Source: Streptomyces sp. NBC_01255
GTDB taxonomy: Bacteria > Actinomycetota > Actinomycetes > Streptomycetales > Streptomycetaceae
Length of the DNA: 64,000 bases
Direction: 5' to 3'
Assembly (NCBI RefSeq): GCF_036226445.1
Contig: NZ_CP108474.1
Location: 1,674,001 to 1,738,000, forward strand
Of the stretch, positions 50,726 through 59,154 are shown piece by piece (positions within the stretch are counted from its first letter, which is position 1; each line of letters starts with the position of its first letter). The position numbers and the translations under genes are program-made. A model generated the notes under the pieces. The model did not search any database. It was not told the DNA's origin and was given only the letters and a program-made list of their open reading frames with translations.

Positions 50726-51216
50726 CCACCACCGACTACGCCACGTACATCGCCGGCCTGCCCCGCGTCCTGGCCGCCGCCGCCGCCCTCTTCCGCGACG
50801 CCGAGGGCCGGGTCCTCGTCGTGGAACCCAACTACCGCGACGGCTGGGCGCTGCCCGGCGGAACGATCGAGTCCGACGGCGGCGAGACGCCGCGGCAGGC
50901 CGCCCGCCGGGAGACGGCGGAGGAGATCGGCCTGGACGTGCCGCTCGGCCCGCTGCTCGCCGTCGACTGGGTGCACGGCACGGAGCGGCCGCCGATCGTG
51001 GCGTACGTGTACGACGGCGGGGTGCTGCCCGAGGAGCGGTTCGCGGAGATCGGGCTCCAGGAGGAGGAGTTGCTCTCCTGGAAGCTGATCGACCACGGGG
51101 AGGTCACCGCCCACCTGCCGGGCAGCCTGGGCCGGCGTGTCCTGGCCGCGCTGGACGTCCTGGAGACGGGCCACGGGCCGGTGGAGCTGGAGAACGGTCA
51201 CCCCGCGCGGGGATGA
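50722..51216 (+). CDS. NUDIX hydrolase
   Basis: The 164-residue protein contains a full NUDIX box, GGTIESDGGETPRQAARRET followed by AEEIGLDV at about 46-73, with the REtxEE metal-binding core. NUDIX enzymes hydrolyse nucleoside diphosphates linked to another group. The coupling to an ADP-ribosylglycohydrolase (ATGA overlap) and the SIR2 gene downstream make ADP-ribose or an NAD derivative a reasonable substrate, which is inference. Full length, soluble. Confidence 0.92.
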   Translation: MTTTDYATYIAGLPRVLAAAAALFRDAEGRVLVVEPNYRDGWALPGGTIESDGGETPRQAARRETAEEIGLDVPLGPLLAVDWVHGTERPPIVAYVYDGGVLPEERFAEIGLQEEELLSWKLIDHGEVTAHLPGSLGRRVLAALDVLETGHGPVELENGHPARG

Positions 51217-51273
51217 CGCGGGCCCGGCCCGTCACCCCCGGAAACCCGTTCGCGGGAGCGGTTCGGCGCTGCC

Positions 51274-51279
51274 TAGGGT
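51274..51279 (+). promoter_or_regulatory. Leaderless -10 element for the SIR2 gene
   Basis: TAGGGT, six bases, then ATG 51286; no ribosome site. Spacing and sequence match the epimerase-like gene at 39473. Confidence 0.5.
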
Positions 51280-51285
51280 CGTCGT

Positions 51286-52026
51286 ATGACGATGGTCGCG
51301 ATTCTCAGTGGAGCCGGTATCTCGACGGACTCCGGCATCCCCGACTACCGGGGGCCGAAGGGCGTCTGGCGCCAGGACCCGGAGGCCGAGCGGCTCGTCA
51401 CGTACGGGCCGTACATGGCCGACCCGGAGATCCGCCGCCGCTCGTGGCGGATGCGGCTCGACGGACCCGTCCTGAGCGCCGAGCCGAACGTGGCGCACCA
51501 CGCGATCGCCGCGTACGAGCGGACGAGCGGCCACGCGCTGCGGGTGATCACGCAGAACGTGGACGGACTGCACCAGGCCGCCGGGGTGCCCGCGCGGAAG
51601 GTCCTCGAACTCCACGGCTCCGTGCGGTCGGTGGTGTGCACGGCCTGCCACGCCCGCTCCTCGATGGAGGAGGCGCTCGACCGGGTGCGGGCCGGTGAGG
51701 ACGACCCGGCGTGCCGGGCGTGCGGCGGGATCCTGAAGTCGGCGACGGTCCCACGCTTTTGACGATCCAAGCAGCCGGGCAGCGGCTCGACCCGGTCGTG
51801 CTCGGCGATGCCATGTCGATCGCCAAGGCCACCGAGGTGTTCGTGGCGGTCGGGAGCAGCCTCCAGGTCCAGCCGGCGGCGTCGCTCGCGGGGATCGCGG
51901 CCGAGCACGGCGCCCGGCTGATCATCGTGAACGCCGAGCCCACCCCGTACGACCCCGTCGCCGACGAGGTCGTACGCGAAGCCGATCGGCACGGCGCTGC
52001 CCGCGCTGCTCGACCGGCTCCGATAG
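51286..52026 (+). pseudogene. SIR2-family NAD-dependent protein deacylase, disrupted by two frameshifts
   Basis: The first 155 codons encode a normal sirtuin half: VAILSGAGISTDSGIPDYRG (NAD-binding), ITQNVDGLH, catalytic histidine in LELHGSVRS and a four-cysteine zinc ribbon (CTAC, CRAC). After TATV the frame meets TGA at 51760-51762. The second half (GQRLDPVVLGDAMSIAKATE, VAVGSSLQVQP, LIIVNAEPTPYDP) follows in another frame, and the last 14 codons return to the first frame after one extra base near 51980, ending at TAG 52024-52026. The 26 bases at 51751-51776 stand where six are expected, so about 20 were inserted and are less GC-rich than the flanks. Either a recent pseudogene or, for the single base, a sequence error. 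Confidence 0.8.
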
Positions 52027-52048
52027 ACGCTCCTGGCAGGAGGCGCTC

Positions 52049-52549
52049 CTAGAAGAGGCCCGCGGGTTCCTCCGTCCCCGATTCGAAGGCGAGCAGGCGC
52101 TGCTTGCGGTCGAGGCCGCCGCCGTAGCCGGTGAGGCTTCCGCTCGCGCCGACCACGCGGTGGCAGGGGACGACGATGCCCACGGGGTTCTTGCCGTTCG
52201 CCAGGCCGACGGCCCGGGAGGCCGTGGGGTTGCCGAGGGCCTCGGCCAGTTCGCCGTACGTCCGGGTCTCCCCGTACGGGATGCGGCACAGCTCCGCCCA
52301 CACCCGTAGCTGGAACGGGGTGCCGACCAGGTGGAGCGGGAGGTCGAACTCGGTGAGGTCGCCCGCGAAGTAGGCGTCGAGCTGCCGGACCGTCTCGCCG
52401 AAGGGGCGCGGGTCGGACTCGCCGAAGGTCTCCTCGGGCGGGCGGTGGCGCTGGCCGGTCATGTGGATGCGGCTGAGGACGCCGTCGACGGCGACGAGGG
52501 TCAGCGGCTCGTAGGGGCTGTCCACGACGGTGTGCTGGACGGTGGGCAC
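52049..52549 (-). CDS. ogt: Methylated-DNA--protein-cysteine methyltransferase
   Basis: The 166-residue protein carries the active-site motif VVPCHRVVG with acceptor Cys129, the DNA-binding helix region FQLRVWAELCRIPYGETRTY and SRAVGLANGKNPV. It removes alkyl groups from O6-alkylguanine by a one-time transfer to the cysteine. GTG 52549 follows GAGGAGG. It lies 11 bases after the Ada-AlkA gene, so the two form an alkylation-repair operon as in mycobacteria (alkA-ogt). Confidence 0.95.
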   Translation of the reverse strand: MPTVQHTVVDSPYEPLTLVAVDGVLSRIHMTGQRHRPPEETFGESDPRPFGETVRQLDAYFAGDLTEFDLPLHLVGTPFQLRVWAELCRIPYGETRTYGELAEALGNPTASRAVGLANGKNPVGIVVPCHRVVGASGSLTGYGGGLDRKQRLLAFESGTEEPAGLF

Positions 52550-52560
52550 GAGGGGCCTCC

Positions 52561-54039
52561 TCAGGCGGGCAGGTGGTTGATGGGGTGGTCGTCGGTGGCC
52601 CAGAGGTACTGGACGGCGTAGGCGCGCCAGGGCCGCCAGTCGGAGGCTCGGGCGGTGAGCGCGGCCGGGGTGCCCGGCAGGCCGAGGCCCTCGGCGGCGC
52701 GGCGAACGCCCAGGTCGCCGGGGAGGAACGCGTCGGGGTCGCCGAGCGCGCGCATCGCGATGATCTCGGTGGTCCAGGGGCCGAAGCCCGGCAGGGCGAG
52801 GAGCCGGGCGCGGGCCTCCTCACGGTCGTCGGCGGGGCCGAGGGTGAGCGAGCCGTCCGCGAGCGCCCCCACGAGGGTGAGGAGCGTGGTGCGGCGGCTG
52901 CGCGGCAGGGCGAGGCTCTCCGGGTCGAGCGCGGCGAGGGCCTCGGGGCCGGGGAAGAGGTGGGTGAGGCCGCCCTCGGGGTCGTCGACGGGGGTGCCGT
53001 ACGCGGTGACCAGGCGGGCCGCGTGGGTGCGGGCGGCGGCGGTGGAGACCTGCTGGCCGAGGACGGCCCGTACGGCGAACTCGGCGGGGTCGACGGTCCC
53101 GGGCACCCGGCGGCCGGGCGCCGCGTCGACGAGGGGCGCGAGCAGCGGGTCCGTGCGCAGCCGGTCGTCGACGGCGACGGGGTCGGCGTCCAGGTCGAGG
53201 AGCCTGCGGCAGCGGCTGATCGCGTGGGTGAGGTCGCGGGGGTCGGTGAGGAAGAGGCGGCAGGCGATGTGGTCGGCGCGGGGTGCGAGGCCGACGATGC
53301 CGTGTCCGTACGGGAGGCTCAGCGTCCGCCGGTAGGCGCCGTCGCGCCACTCCTCCACGCCGGGGACGGCGGTCGCGGCGAGGTGCCCGAAGAGGTTGGA
53401 CGGTTCGAGGGGTGCGCGGAACGGCAGCCGGAGGCTGATCACCCCGGGGGTGGTGGCGGCCTTGGCGGCGTGGGGACGGGTCGCGCGGGCGCGGAGCTCC
53501 CCGGGGGTGAGGCCGAAGACCTCGCGGACGGTGTCGTTGAAGGTCCGGATGGAGGCGAAGCCGGCGGCGAAGGCGATCTCGCCCATCGGCAGCGGGGTGG
53601 TCTCGATGAGGACCCGGGCGGTCTGGGCGCGCTGGGCGCGGGCGAGGGCGAGGGGTCCGGCGCCGAGCTCGGCGAGGAGCTGGCGCTCGATCTGACGGGT
53701 GGACCAGCCGAGCCGCCGGGCGAGCCCCGGGACGCCCTCCCGGTCGACGACGCCGTCCTGGATGAGCCGCATGGCGCGGGCGACGGCGTCGGCCCGGACG
53801 TGCCACTCGGGCGAGCCGGGGCTGGTGTCGGGCCGGCACCGCTTGCAGGCCCGGAATCCGGAGCGCTGGCAGGACGCGGCGCTCGGGTGGAACTCCATGT
53901 TCTCGGGCTTGGGCGGGACGACCGGGCAGCTGGGCCGGCAGTAGATCCGGGTGGTGCGGACCGCGGTGAAGAAGACGCCGTCGAAGCGGGCGTCCTTCGA
54001 CTGGACGGCCCGCACGCAGCGCTCGGTTTCGGTGTGCAT
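52561..54039 (-). CDS. alkA: Ada-type regulator fused to DNA-3-methyladenine glycosylase
   Basis: The 492-residue protein has three parts. Residues 1-75 are the Ada methylphosphotriester domain with zinc cysteines Cys34, Cys38, Cys65 and Cys68 (YCRPSCP, CKRC). Residues 85-190 are an AraC-type helix-turn-helix (GVPGLARRLGWSTRQIERQL, IAFAAGFASIRTFND). Residues 205-492 are AlkA glycosylase with the HhH motif LPGFGPWTTEIIAM and catalytic Asp442 in LPGDLGV. Methylation of Cys34 would turn it into an activator of its own operon, while the glycosylase removes 3-methyladenine and similar bases. The metallophosphoesterase gene ends 60 bases upstream on the same strand. Confidence 0.94.
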   Translation of the reverse strand: MHTETERCVRAVQSKDARFDGVFFTAVRTTRIYCRPSCPVVPPKPENMEFHPSAASCQRSGFRACKRCRPDTSPGSPEWHVRADAVARAMRLIQDGVVDREGVPGLARRLGWSTRQIERQLLAELGAGPLALARAQRAQTARVLIETTPLPMGEIAFAAGFASIRTFNDTVREVFGLTPGELRARATRPHAAKAATTPGVISLRLPFRAPLEPSNLFGHLAATAVPGVEEWRDGAYRRTLSLPYGHGIVGLAPRADHIACRLFLTDPRDLTHAISRCRRLLDLDADPVAVDDRLRTDPLLAPLVDAAPGRRVPGTVDPAEFAVRAVLGQQVSTAAARTHAARLVTAYGTPVDDPEGGLTHLFPGPEALAALDPESLALPRSRRTTLLTLVGALADGSLTLGPADDREEARARLLALPGFGPWTTEIIAMRALGDPDAFLPGDLGVRRAAEGLGLPGTPAALTARASDWRPWRAYAVQYLWATDDHPINHLPA

Positions 54040-54099
54040 GGTTCCAGGATCGGGGACGGGCGGCTCGCAGGCTGGCGAGAAAACGACATGGACGTCACC

Positions 54100-54870
54100 T
54101 CACATGGCGACGGTCCGGTAGTGGGTCGTCAGCCTGCCGTCCTCGGCGAGGACGTGGAAGGCGAGCGCGGGCGGCAGGTCGAGGTGGACGTGCGGCGAGT
54201 CCGGTCCCGGGTTCTCCCAGGGGAGGCGGAGGGCGGAGACGACACCGGGTGCCACGAGGAGCGGGCGCCCGGCGAAGGTGGTGGCGGCCGCCGTGTGGGC
54301 GTGGCCCGCGAGGAAGGCCGTGAGGTGGGGGTGGCGCTCGGCGAGGGCGGCGAGCCGCTCCTCGCCGAACTGGCGGATCCCGTCCACGTACGGGGTGTGC
54401 AGCGGGACCGGCGGGTGGTGGAAGGCCACGAGGACGGGCACCTCGCGCGGGGTGGAGCCGAGGACGCCGTCCAGCCACTCCAGCGTCTCGTCCTCCAGGA
54501 GGCCCTCGTCCTTGCCCGGCACCGAGGAGTCGCAGAGGGCCACGACGAAGCCCTCGCCCCGGAGCACCTGGTTGACGGGCGCGTCCGGGCGGACGGTGGC
54601 CTCCTGCGCCTGGTCGAGGAGGCCTGTCCGGAACGCGGCGCGGTCGTCGTGGTTGCCGGGGCAGACGAGCAGCGGGTGACGGGAGGTCAGCAGCTCCCGG
54701 ACGACCGCGTACTCGTCCGCCGTCCCGTGGTCGGCGATGTCCCCGGTGACGAGGACGGCCGCCAGGTCGTACGGCAGCTCCTCCAGGTACCGCATGACCG
54801 CTCTGGTGCGGTCGACGCTGCGCGGTTCCCCGTCGACATGGATGTCGCTGACCTGGGCGATGACGATCAC
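54100..54870 (-). CDS. Calcineurin-like metallophosphoesterase
   Basis: The 256-residue protein shows all five motifs of the CpdA/Icc-like class: SDIH (Asp9, His11), VTGDIAD, CPGNHDDR, FHHPPVP and AGHAHT. These hold two metal ions and hydrolyse phosphodiesters such as cyclic nucleotides; the substrate is not certain. GTG 54870 was chosen because GGAGGA precedes it by nine bases and the conserved first strand begins there. GTG 54930 is an alternative, seven bases after a TACGGT hexamer (54938-54943) that may be the -10 element. Confidence 0.88.
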   Translation of the reverse strand: MIVIAQVSDIHVDGEPRSVDRTRAVMRYLEELPYDLAAVLVTGDIADHGTADEYAVVRELLTSRHPLLVCPGNHDDRAAFRTGLLDQAQEATVRPDAPVNQVLRGEGFVVALCDSSVPGKDEGLLEDETLEWLDGVLGSTPREVPVLVAFHHPPVPLHTPYVDGIRQFGEERLAALAERHPHLTAFLAGHAHTAAATTFAGRPLLVAPGVVSALRLPWENPGPDSPHVHLDLPPALAFHVLAEDGRLTTHYRTVAM

Positions 54871-54982
54871 GGGACTCGGTCCTCCGTCGGTTCCGGCGGG
54901 CGGCTGCTCGCACGACCGTACGGCGGTCACGGTCCTGACCGTAAGGGCCGGTTCGCGAGCGGTGGACTGCTCGCGGGGCCTC

Positions 54983-55603
54983 CTACTCGAACCGCGTGGT
55001 GTCCCCCGCCCCGCGCCGGACGATCTCGGGCTCGCCGCTGGAGAAGTCGACGACGGTGGTCGGTTCGGTGCCGCAGTCGCCGGAGTCGACGACCACGTCG
55101 ACCTGGTGGTCGAGGCGCTCCTTGATCTCCCAGCCCTGGGTCAGGGGTTCGGCCTCGTCGGGCAGGAGCAGGGTGCTGGAGAGCAGCGGTTCGCCGAGTT
55201 CCGCGAGGAGCGCCTGGGTGACGACGTGGTCGGGGATGCGGACGCCGACGGTCTTCTTCTTGGGGTGCAGCAGCTGGCGCGGCACCTCTTTGGTGGCGGG
55301 CAGGATGAAGGTGTACGGCCCGGGGGTCGCGGCCTTGACCGCGCGGAAGACGTCGTTGTCGATGTGCACGAGCTGGCCCAGCTGGGCGAAGTTCTGGCAC
55401 ATGAGCGTGAAGTGGTGCCGGTCGTCGAGGTCGCGGATCGCGCGGATGCGGCTGATGCCGTCGCGGCTGCCCAGTCGGCTGCCGAGGGCGTAGCAGGAGT
55501 CGGTCGGGTACGCGACGAGCGCCCCGTTCCGGATGCTGTCGGCCACCGAGCCGATGGTGCGCGGCTGGGGGTTGTCGGGGTGCACGTCGAAGTACTTGGC
55601 CAT
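54983..55603 (-). CDS. YrdC/Sua5/YciO family protein (L-threonylcarbamoyladenylate synthase-like)
   Basis: The 206-residue protein has the YrdC fold: VADSIRNGALVAYPTDSCYA at the N-terminus, a nucleotide-pocket region with RAIRDLDDRHHFTLMCQNFA, TPGPYTFILPATKEV and KKKTVGVRIPDH followed by LLSSTLLL. Family members make threonylcarbamoyl-AMP for the t6A37 tRNA modification; this sequence is nearer to the YciO subgroup, whose role is less certain. A leaderless start at ATG 55603 is supported by TAGACT six bases upstream, whose first three bases are also the stop codon of the upstream oxidoreductase gene. Confidence 0.9.
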   Translation of the reverse strand: MAKYFDVHPDNPQPRTIGSVADSIRNGALVAYPTDSCYALGSRLGSRDGISRIRAIRDLDDRHHFTLMCQNFAQLGQLVHIDNDVFRAVKAATPGPYTFILPATKEVPRQLLHPKKKTVGVRIPDHVVTQALLAELGEPLLSSTLLLPDEAEPLTQGWEIKERLDHQVDVVVDSGDCGTEPTTVVDFSSGEPEIVRRGAGDTTRFE

Positions 55604-55609
55604 GGGGGC

Positions 55610-55615
55610 AGTCTA
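55610..55615 (-). promoter_or_regulatory. Leaderless -10 element for the YrdC-like gene
   Basis: TAGACT on the minus strand, six bases, then ATG 55603. The TAG is at the same time the stop codon of the FAD oxidoreductase gene, so promoter and stop overlap. Confidence 0.45.
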
Positions 55616-57034
55616 TTTTCGCAGTCGGCGCCAGACCGCCTTCGCCGCGTTGTGGCCGGACATGCCGTGGACTCCGGGGCCGGGCGGGGTGGCGGAGGAG
55701 CAGAGGAAGACCGCCGGGTGCGGGGTCGCATAGGGGCGGAGCGAGAGGGTGGGGCGCAGCACGAGCTGGAGGCCTCGGGCGGCTCCGCAGGCGATGTCGC
55801 CGCCGACGTAGTTGGCGTTGCGCTCGGCGAGTTCGGGGGGGCCGGCGGTGGCGCGGGCCAGGACGCGGTCGCGGAAGCCGGGTGCGAAGCGCTCGATCTG
55901 CCGCTCGATGGCGTCGGTGAGGTCGCCTCGCCAGCCGTTCGGCACGTGTCCGTACGCCCAGAAGACGTGCTTGCCCTCGGGGGCGCGGGAGGGGTCGACG
56001 AGGCTCGGCTGGGCGGTGATGAGGAAGGGTGCGTCGGGGGCGGTGCCGGAGGAGGCCTGGTGCAGGGCGGTGTCGATCTCGCCGGCGGTGGGGCCGATCT
56101 GGACGGTGCCGGCGCGCCGGGGTTCCTCGGCGGTCCAGGGCACGGGCCCGTCGAGCGCGTAGTCGATCTTGAAGACGCTCGCGCCGTACTTGTAGTGGTC
56201 GTAGTGCCCGCCGAAGCCGGCGATCCGGGCGAGGGCGGTGGGCGAGGTGTCGAAGACGTAGGCGCGGGCGGGCGGCAGGTCGTCGAGCCGCTTGACCTCG
56301 TAGTCGGTGTGGACGGCGCCGCCGAGGTCCTTGAGGTACGCGGCGAGGGCGTCGGAGATCGACTGCGAGCCGCCCCGGGGCATCGGCCAGCCGCCCGCGT
56401 GCGCGGCGAGCGCGAAGACGAGGCCCACGGCTCCGGTGGCGAAGCCGCCGAGCGGGGCGATGACATGGCCGACCATGCCGGCGAAGAGCGCGCGCGCCTT
56501 CTCGTCCTGGAACCTTCGCATCAGCCAGGTGGCGGGCGGCAGTCCGTCGATTCCGAAGCGGGCGAGGGTGACGGGGTCGCGGGGCAGTCCGGTGAGCGGG
56601 AGCTGCATGAAGTCCCGCGCGAGGGTGTCCCACTTGCCGAGGTACGGGGCGACGAGGCGGCGGTACGCCCCGGCGTCGCGCGGGCCGAAGGAGGCGGCGG
56701 TCTCGGCGACGGAACGGGCGAGGACGGCGGCGGTGCCGTCGTCCCAGGGGTGGGCCATGGGCAGTTCGGGGTGGAGCCACTCCAGGCCGTACCGATCCAG
56801 CGGCATCGTCTTGAAGACGGGTGAGCCGGCGCCGAGGGGGTGCACGGCGGAGCAGGGGTCGTGGCGGAAGCCGGGGAGGGTGAGCTCCTCGGTCCTGGCT
56901 CCGCCGCCGACCGTCGACTTCGCCTCGAAGACGGCGACGGAGAAGCCGCGCCGGGCCAACTCCACCGCCGCGGTCAGTCCGTTGGGGCCCGCTCCCACGA
57001 CGACGGCATCGAGCATCGACGTCTCGTTCGTCAC
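55613..57034 (-). CDS. FAD-dependent oxidoreductase, phytoene-desaturase-like
   Basis: The 473-residue flavoprotein has the dinucleotide-binding motif [20 protein letters not shown] at 10-29, the second FAD motif [36 protein letters not shown] in the middle and the C-terminal [20 protein letters not shown]. This is the pattern of phytoene desaturase-like oxidoreductases (CrtI/RetSat superfamily). There are no carotenoid genes nearby, so its substrate is unknown. GTG 57034 has GGAG upstream; ATG 57016 is a possible internal start. The YrdC-like gene begins nine bases after its stop. Confidence 0.9.
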   Translation of the reverse strand: MTNETSMLDAVVVGAGPNGLTAAVELARRGFSVAVFEAKSTVGGGARTEELTLPGFRHDPCSAVHPLGAGSPVFKTMPLDRYGLEWLHPELPMAHPWDDGTAAVLARSVAETAASFGPRDAGAYRRLVAPYLGKWDTLARDFMQLPLTGLPRDPVTLARFGIDGLPPATWLMRRFQDEKARALFAGMVGHVIAPLGGFATGAVGLVFALAAHAGGWPMPRGGSQSISDALAAYLKDLGGAVHTDYEVKRLDDLPPARAYVFDTSPTALARIAGFGGHYDHYKYGASVFKIDYALDGPVPWTAEEPRRAGTVQIGPTAGEIDTALHQASSGTAPDAPFLITAQPSLVDPSRAPEGKHVFWAYGHVPNGWRGDLTDAIERQIERFAPGFRDRVLARATAGPPELAERNANYVGGDIACGAARGLQLVLRPTLSLRPYATPHPAVFLCSSATPPGPGVHGMSGHNAAKAVWRRLRK

Positions 57035-57097
57035 GTTCGGACTCCTTCGTCAGCCGATGACCAAGGCTCTCAGGATAGGCCGGTGGCCGCCCGCGCC

Positions 57098-57934
57098 TCA
57101 CGCGCCCCCGAGAAGCGTCCGGATCCGTTCGGCGGTGACCGCGTCCCTGGCCGCCGTGAACGGCAGCGCGTTTCCTCCGGTGATGCGGAACGGCTCCCCG
57201 GCGATCGTGGTGTGCGCGCCGCCCGCCTCGACGACGAGGAGCAGTCCGGCCGCGTGATCCCACGCGTACTCCCAGGAGAAGGCGGTCCCGGAGACCGCGC
57301 CGCGGGCCACGGCGAGGTACTCGAGACCGGCCGAGCCGCACGGACGCGGGGCGACCCCCTCCACCCGAAGGCCGAGCAGGGCCTGCTTCTGCTCCGGGGT
57401 GGTGTAGTCGGGGTGGGAGGCGGCGACCTCCAGGACCTCGCCGGGCGCCGGTGAACCCGACCGTATCGGCTGTCCGTTGAGCGTGGCCCCGCGGCCGCGC
57501 ACGGCGACCGCCATCAGGTCCAGGGCCGGGGCGAAGGTCCAGGAGGCGAGGAGCTCGCCGCGGACGGCGAGGGCGACGAGGGTGCAGAAGCCGGGGTCGC
57601 CGTGGACGAACTGGCGGGTGCCGTCGACGGGGTCGACGATCCAGACGGGGGCGTCGCCGCGCAGCGCCTCGTACACGGCGGGGTCGGCGTGGACGGCCTC
57701 CTCGCCGACGACGACCGAGCCGGGCAGCAGCGCGGTCAGCGAGGCGGTGAGGTGGGCCTCGGCGGCCCGGTCGGCGACGGTGACCAGGTCGTGCGGCCCG
57801 TTCTTCTCCACGATCTCGTGCGCGGCGAGCTGCCGGAAGCGCGGCATGATCTCGGCGGCGGCCGCCTTGCGGACCGCCTCCTCCACCTCGGTCGTACGGC
57901 CGCCGAGGACGTGCTCAAGGAACTCTTCGATCAT
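57098..57934 (-). CDS. Inositol monophosphatase family protein
   Basis: The 278-residue protein carries the metal-binding set of the family: VVVGEEAVH, WIVDPVDGTRQFVHG and WEYAWDHAAGLLLVVEAGG. Enzymes of this class hydrolyse inositol phosphate, fructose bisphosphate, PAP or histidinol phosphate; motifs alone do not separate them. ATG 57934 has a GGAGG that is unusually close (one base), while GTG 57988 has GGGGAG four bases away and would add 18 residues without family similarity. The start is therefore uncertain. It is divergent from the lipoate ligase gene. Confidence 0.88.
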   Translation of the reverse strand: MIEEFLEHVLGGRTTEVEEAVRKAAAAEIMPRFRQLAAHEIVEKNGPHDLVTVADRAAEAHLTASLTALLPGSVVVGEEAVHADPAVYEALRGDAPVWIVDPVDGTRQFVHGDPGFCTLVALAVRGELLASWTFAPALDLMAVAVRGRGATLNGQPIRSGSPAPGEVLEVAASHPDYTTPEQKQALLGLRVEGVAPRPCGSAGLEYLAVARGAVSGTAFSWEYAWDHAAGLLLVVEAGGAHTTIAGEPFRITGGNALPFTAARDAVTAERIRTLLGGA

Positions 57935-58054
57935 GCCTCCAGCTAAGCACGGGGCGCTGACAACCGGAATGCCGCACTTGTCACCCACTGTTCTCCCCAG
58001 GAGTACCCTTTGGCCCTCTTGATCTAGTTCGCCCCTTACCTACAGGGAGAGTCC

Positions 58055-59122
58055 GTGCACGGCGCGTTCCACGGCGAGTACAAGGTCCCCGGCGGCAAGC
58101 TGGTGGTCGTCGACCTCGACACCGAGGGCGGTGTCCTGCGGAACGTCCGGGTCGCGGGCGACTTCTTCCTGGAGCCCGACGAGGCGATCCTGGCGATCGA
58201 CCGGGCCCTGGAGGGCGCGCCGGCCGACACGGACGCCGCCGGGCTCGCGGCGCGGATCGACGCGGCCCTCCCGCCGGGCACGCAGATGTTCGGGCTGACC
58301 GCCGAGGGCGTCGGGGTGGCGGTCCGCAGGGCCCTCGCGCACGCCACGGACTGGACCGACTACGACTGGCAGCTGATCCACGAGCCGCCGCAGGCACCCG
58401 CGCTGCACATGGCCCTGGACGAGGTCCTGACGGCCGAGGTGGCGGCCGGTCGCCGGCCTCCCACCTTGCGCGTCTGGGAGTGGGGCGCGCCCGCGGTGGT
58501 GATCGGCAGCTTCCAGTCCCTGCGCAACGAGGTCGACCCGGTGGCCGCCGAGCGCCACGGCATCCAGGTGGTGCGCCGGATCAGCGGCGGTGGGGCGATG
58601 TTCATCGAGCCGGGCAACACGATCACGTACTCGCTCTCCGTCCCGGACGCGCTCGTGCAGGGGCTCTCCTTCGTCGACAGTTACGCCTATCTCGACGACT
58701 GGGTGCTCGGCGCGCTCGGCGACATGGGGATCAAGGCCTGGTACCAGCCGCTGAACGACATCGCGACGGACGCCGGGAAGATCGCGGGGGCGGCGCAGAA
58801 GCGGATGGTCGGGAGCGGGGGCGCGGTCCTGCACCACGTGACGATGGCGTACGACATCGACGCGGACCGGATGACGGAGGTGCTGCGGATCGGCCGCGAG
58901 AAGCTCTCCGACAAGGGCACGAAGAGCGCGAAGAAGCGGGTGGACCCGCTGCGGCGGCAGACGGGCCTGCCGCGCGAGGCGGTCATCGAGCGGATGATCG
59001 CTTCCTTCCGCGGCCGGTACGGCCTGTCGGAGGGCGCCCTCACGGAGGACGAGCTGACGCGGGCGAAGGAGCTGGCGGAGACGAAGTTCGGCACGGCGGA
59101 GTGGACGGCCCGGGTCCCGTAG
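58055..59122 (+). CDS. lplA: Lipoate--protein ligase with accessory domain at the N-terminus
   Basis: The 355-residue protein joins two domains in permuted order. Residues 1-92 (GEYKVPGGKLVVVDLDTEGG, VRVAGDFFLEPDEAILAIDR) resemble the accessory domain normally found at the C-terminus of LplA. Residues 105-355 are the BPL/LplA catalytic fold with RRISGGGAMF at 174-183 and catalytic Lys242 in DAGKIAGAAQKR. The enzyme activates free lipoate with ATP and attaches it to the E2 and GcvH proteins. GTG 58055 follows GGGAGAG. No lipoyl-dependent complex is encoded nearby. Confidence 0.9.
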   Translation: MHGAFHGEYKVPGGKLVVVDLDTEGGVLRNVRVAGDFFLEPDEAILAIDRALEGAPADTDAAGLAARIDAALPPGTQMFGLTAEGVGVAVRRALAHATDWTDYDWQLIHEPPQAPALHMALDEVLTAEVAAGRRPPTLRVWEWGAPAVVIGSFQSLRNEVDPVAAERHGIQVVRRISGGGAMFIEPGNTITYSLSVPDALVQGLSFVDSYAYLDDWVLGALGDMGIKAWYQPLNDIATDAGKIAGAAQKRMVGSGGAVLHHVTMAYDIDADRMTEVLRIGREKLSDKGTKSAKKRVDPLRRQTGLPREAVIERMIASFRGRYGLSEGALTEDELTRAKELAETKFGTAEWTARVP

Positions 59123-59142
59123 GGGCAGCTGTCCACGTTGCC

Positions 59143-59148
59143 TAGGCT
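59143..59148 (+). promoter_or_regulatory. Leaderless -10 element
   Basis: TAGGCT, six bases, then ATG 59155. It belongs to the leaderless set in this window. Confidence 0.5.
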
Positions 59149-59154
59149 GTCGGC

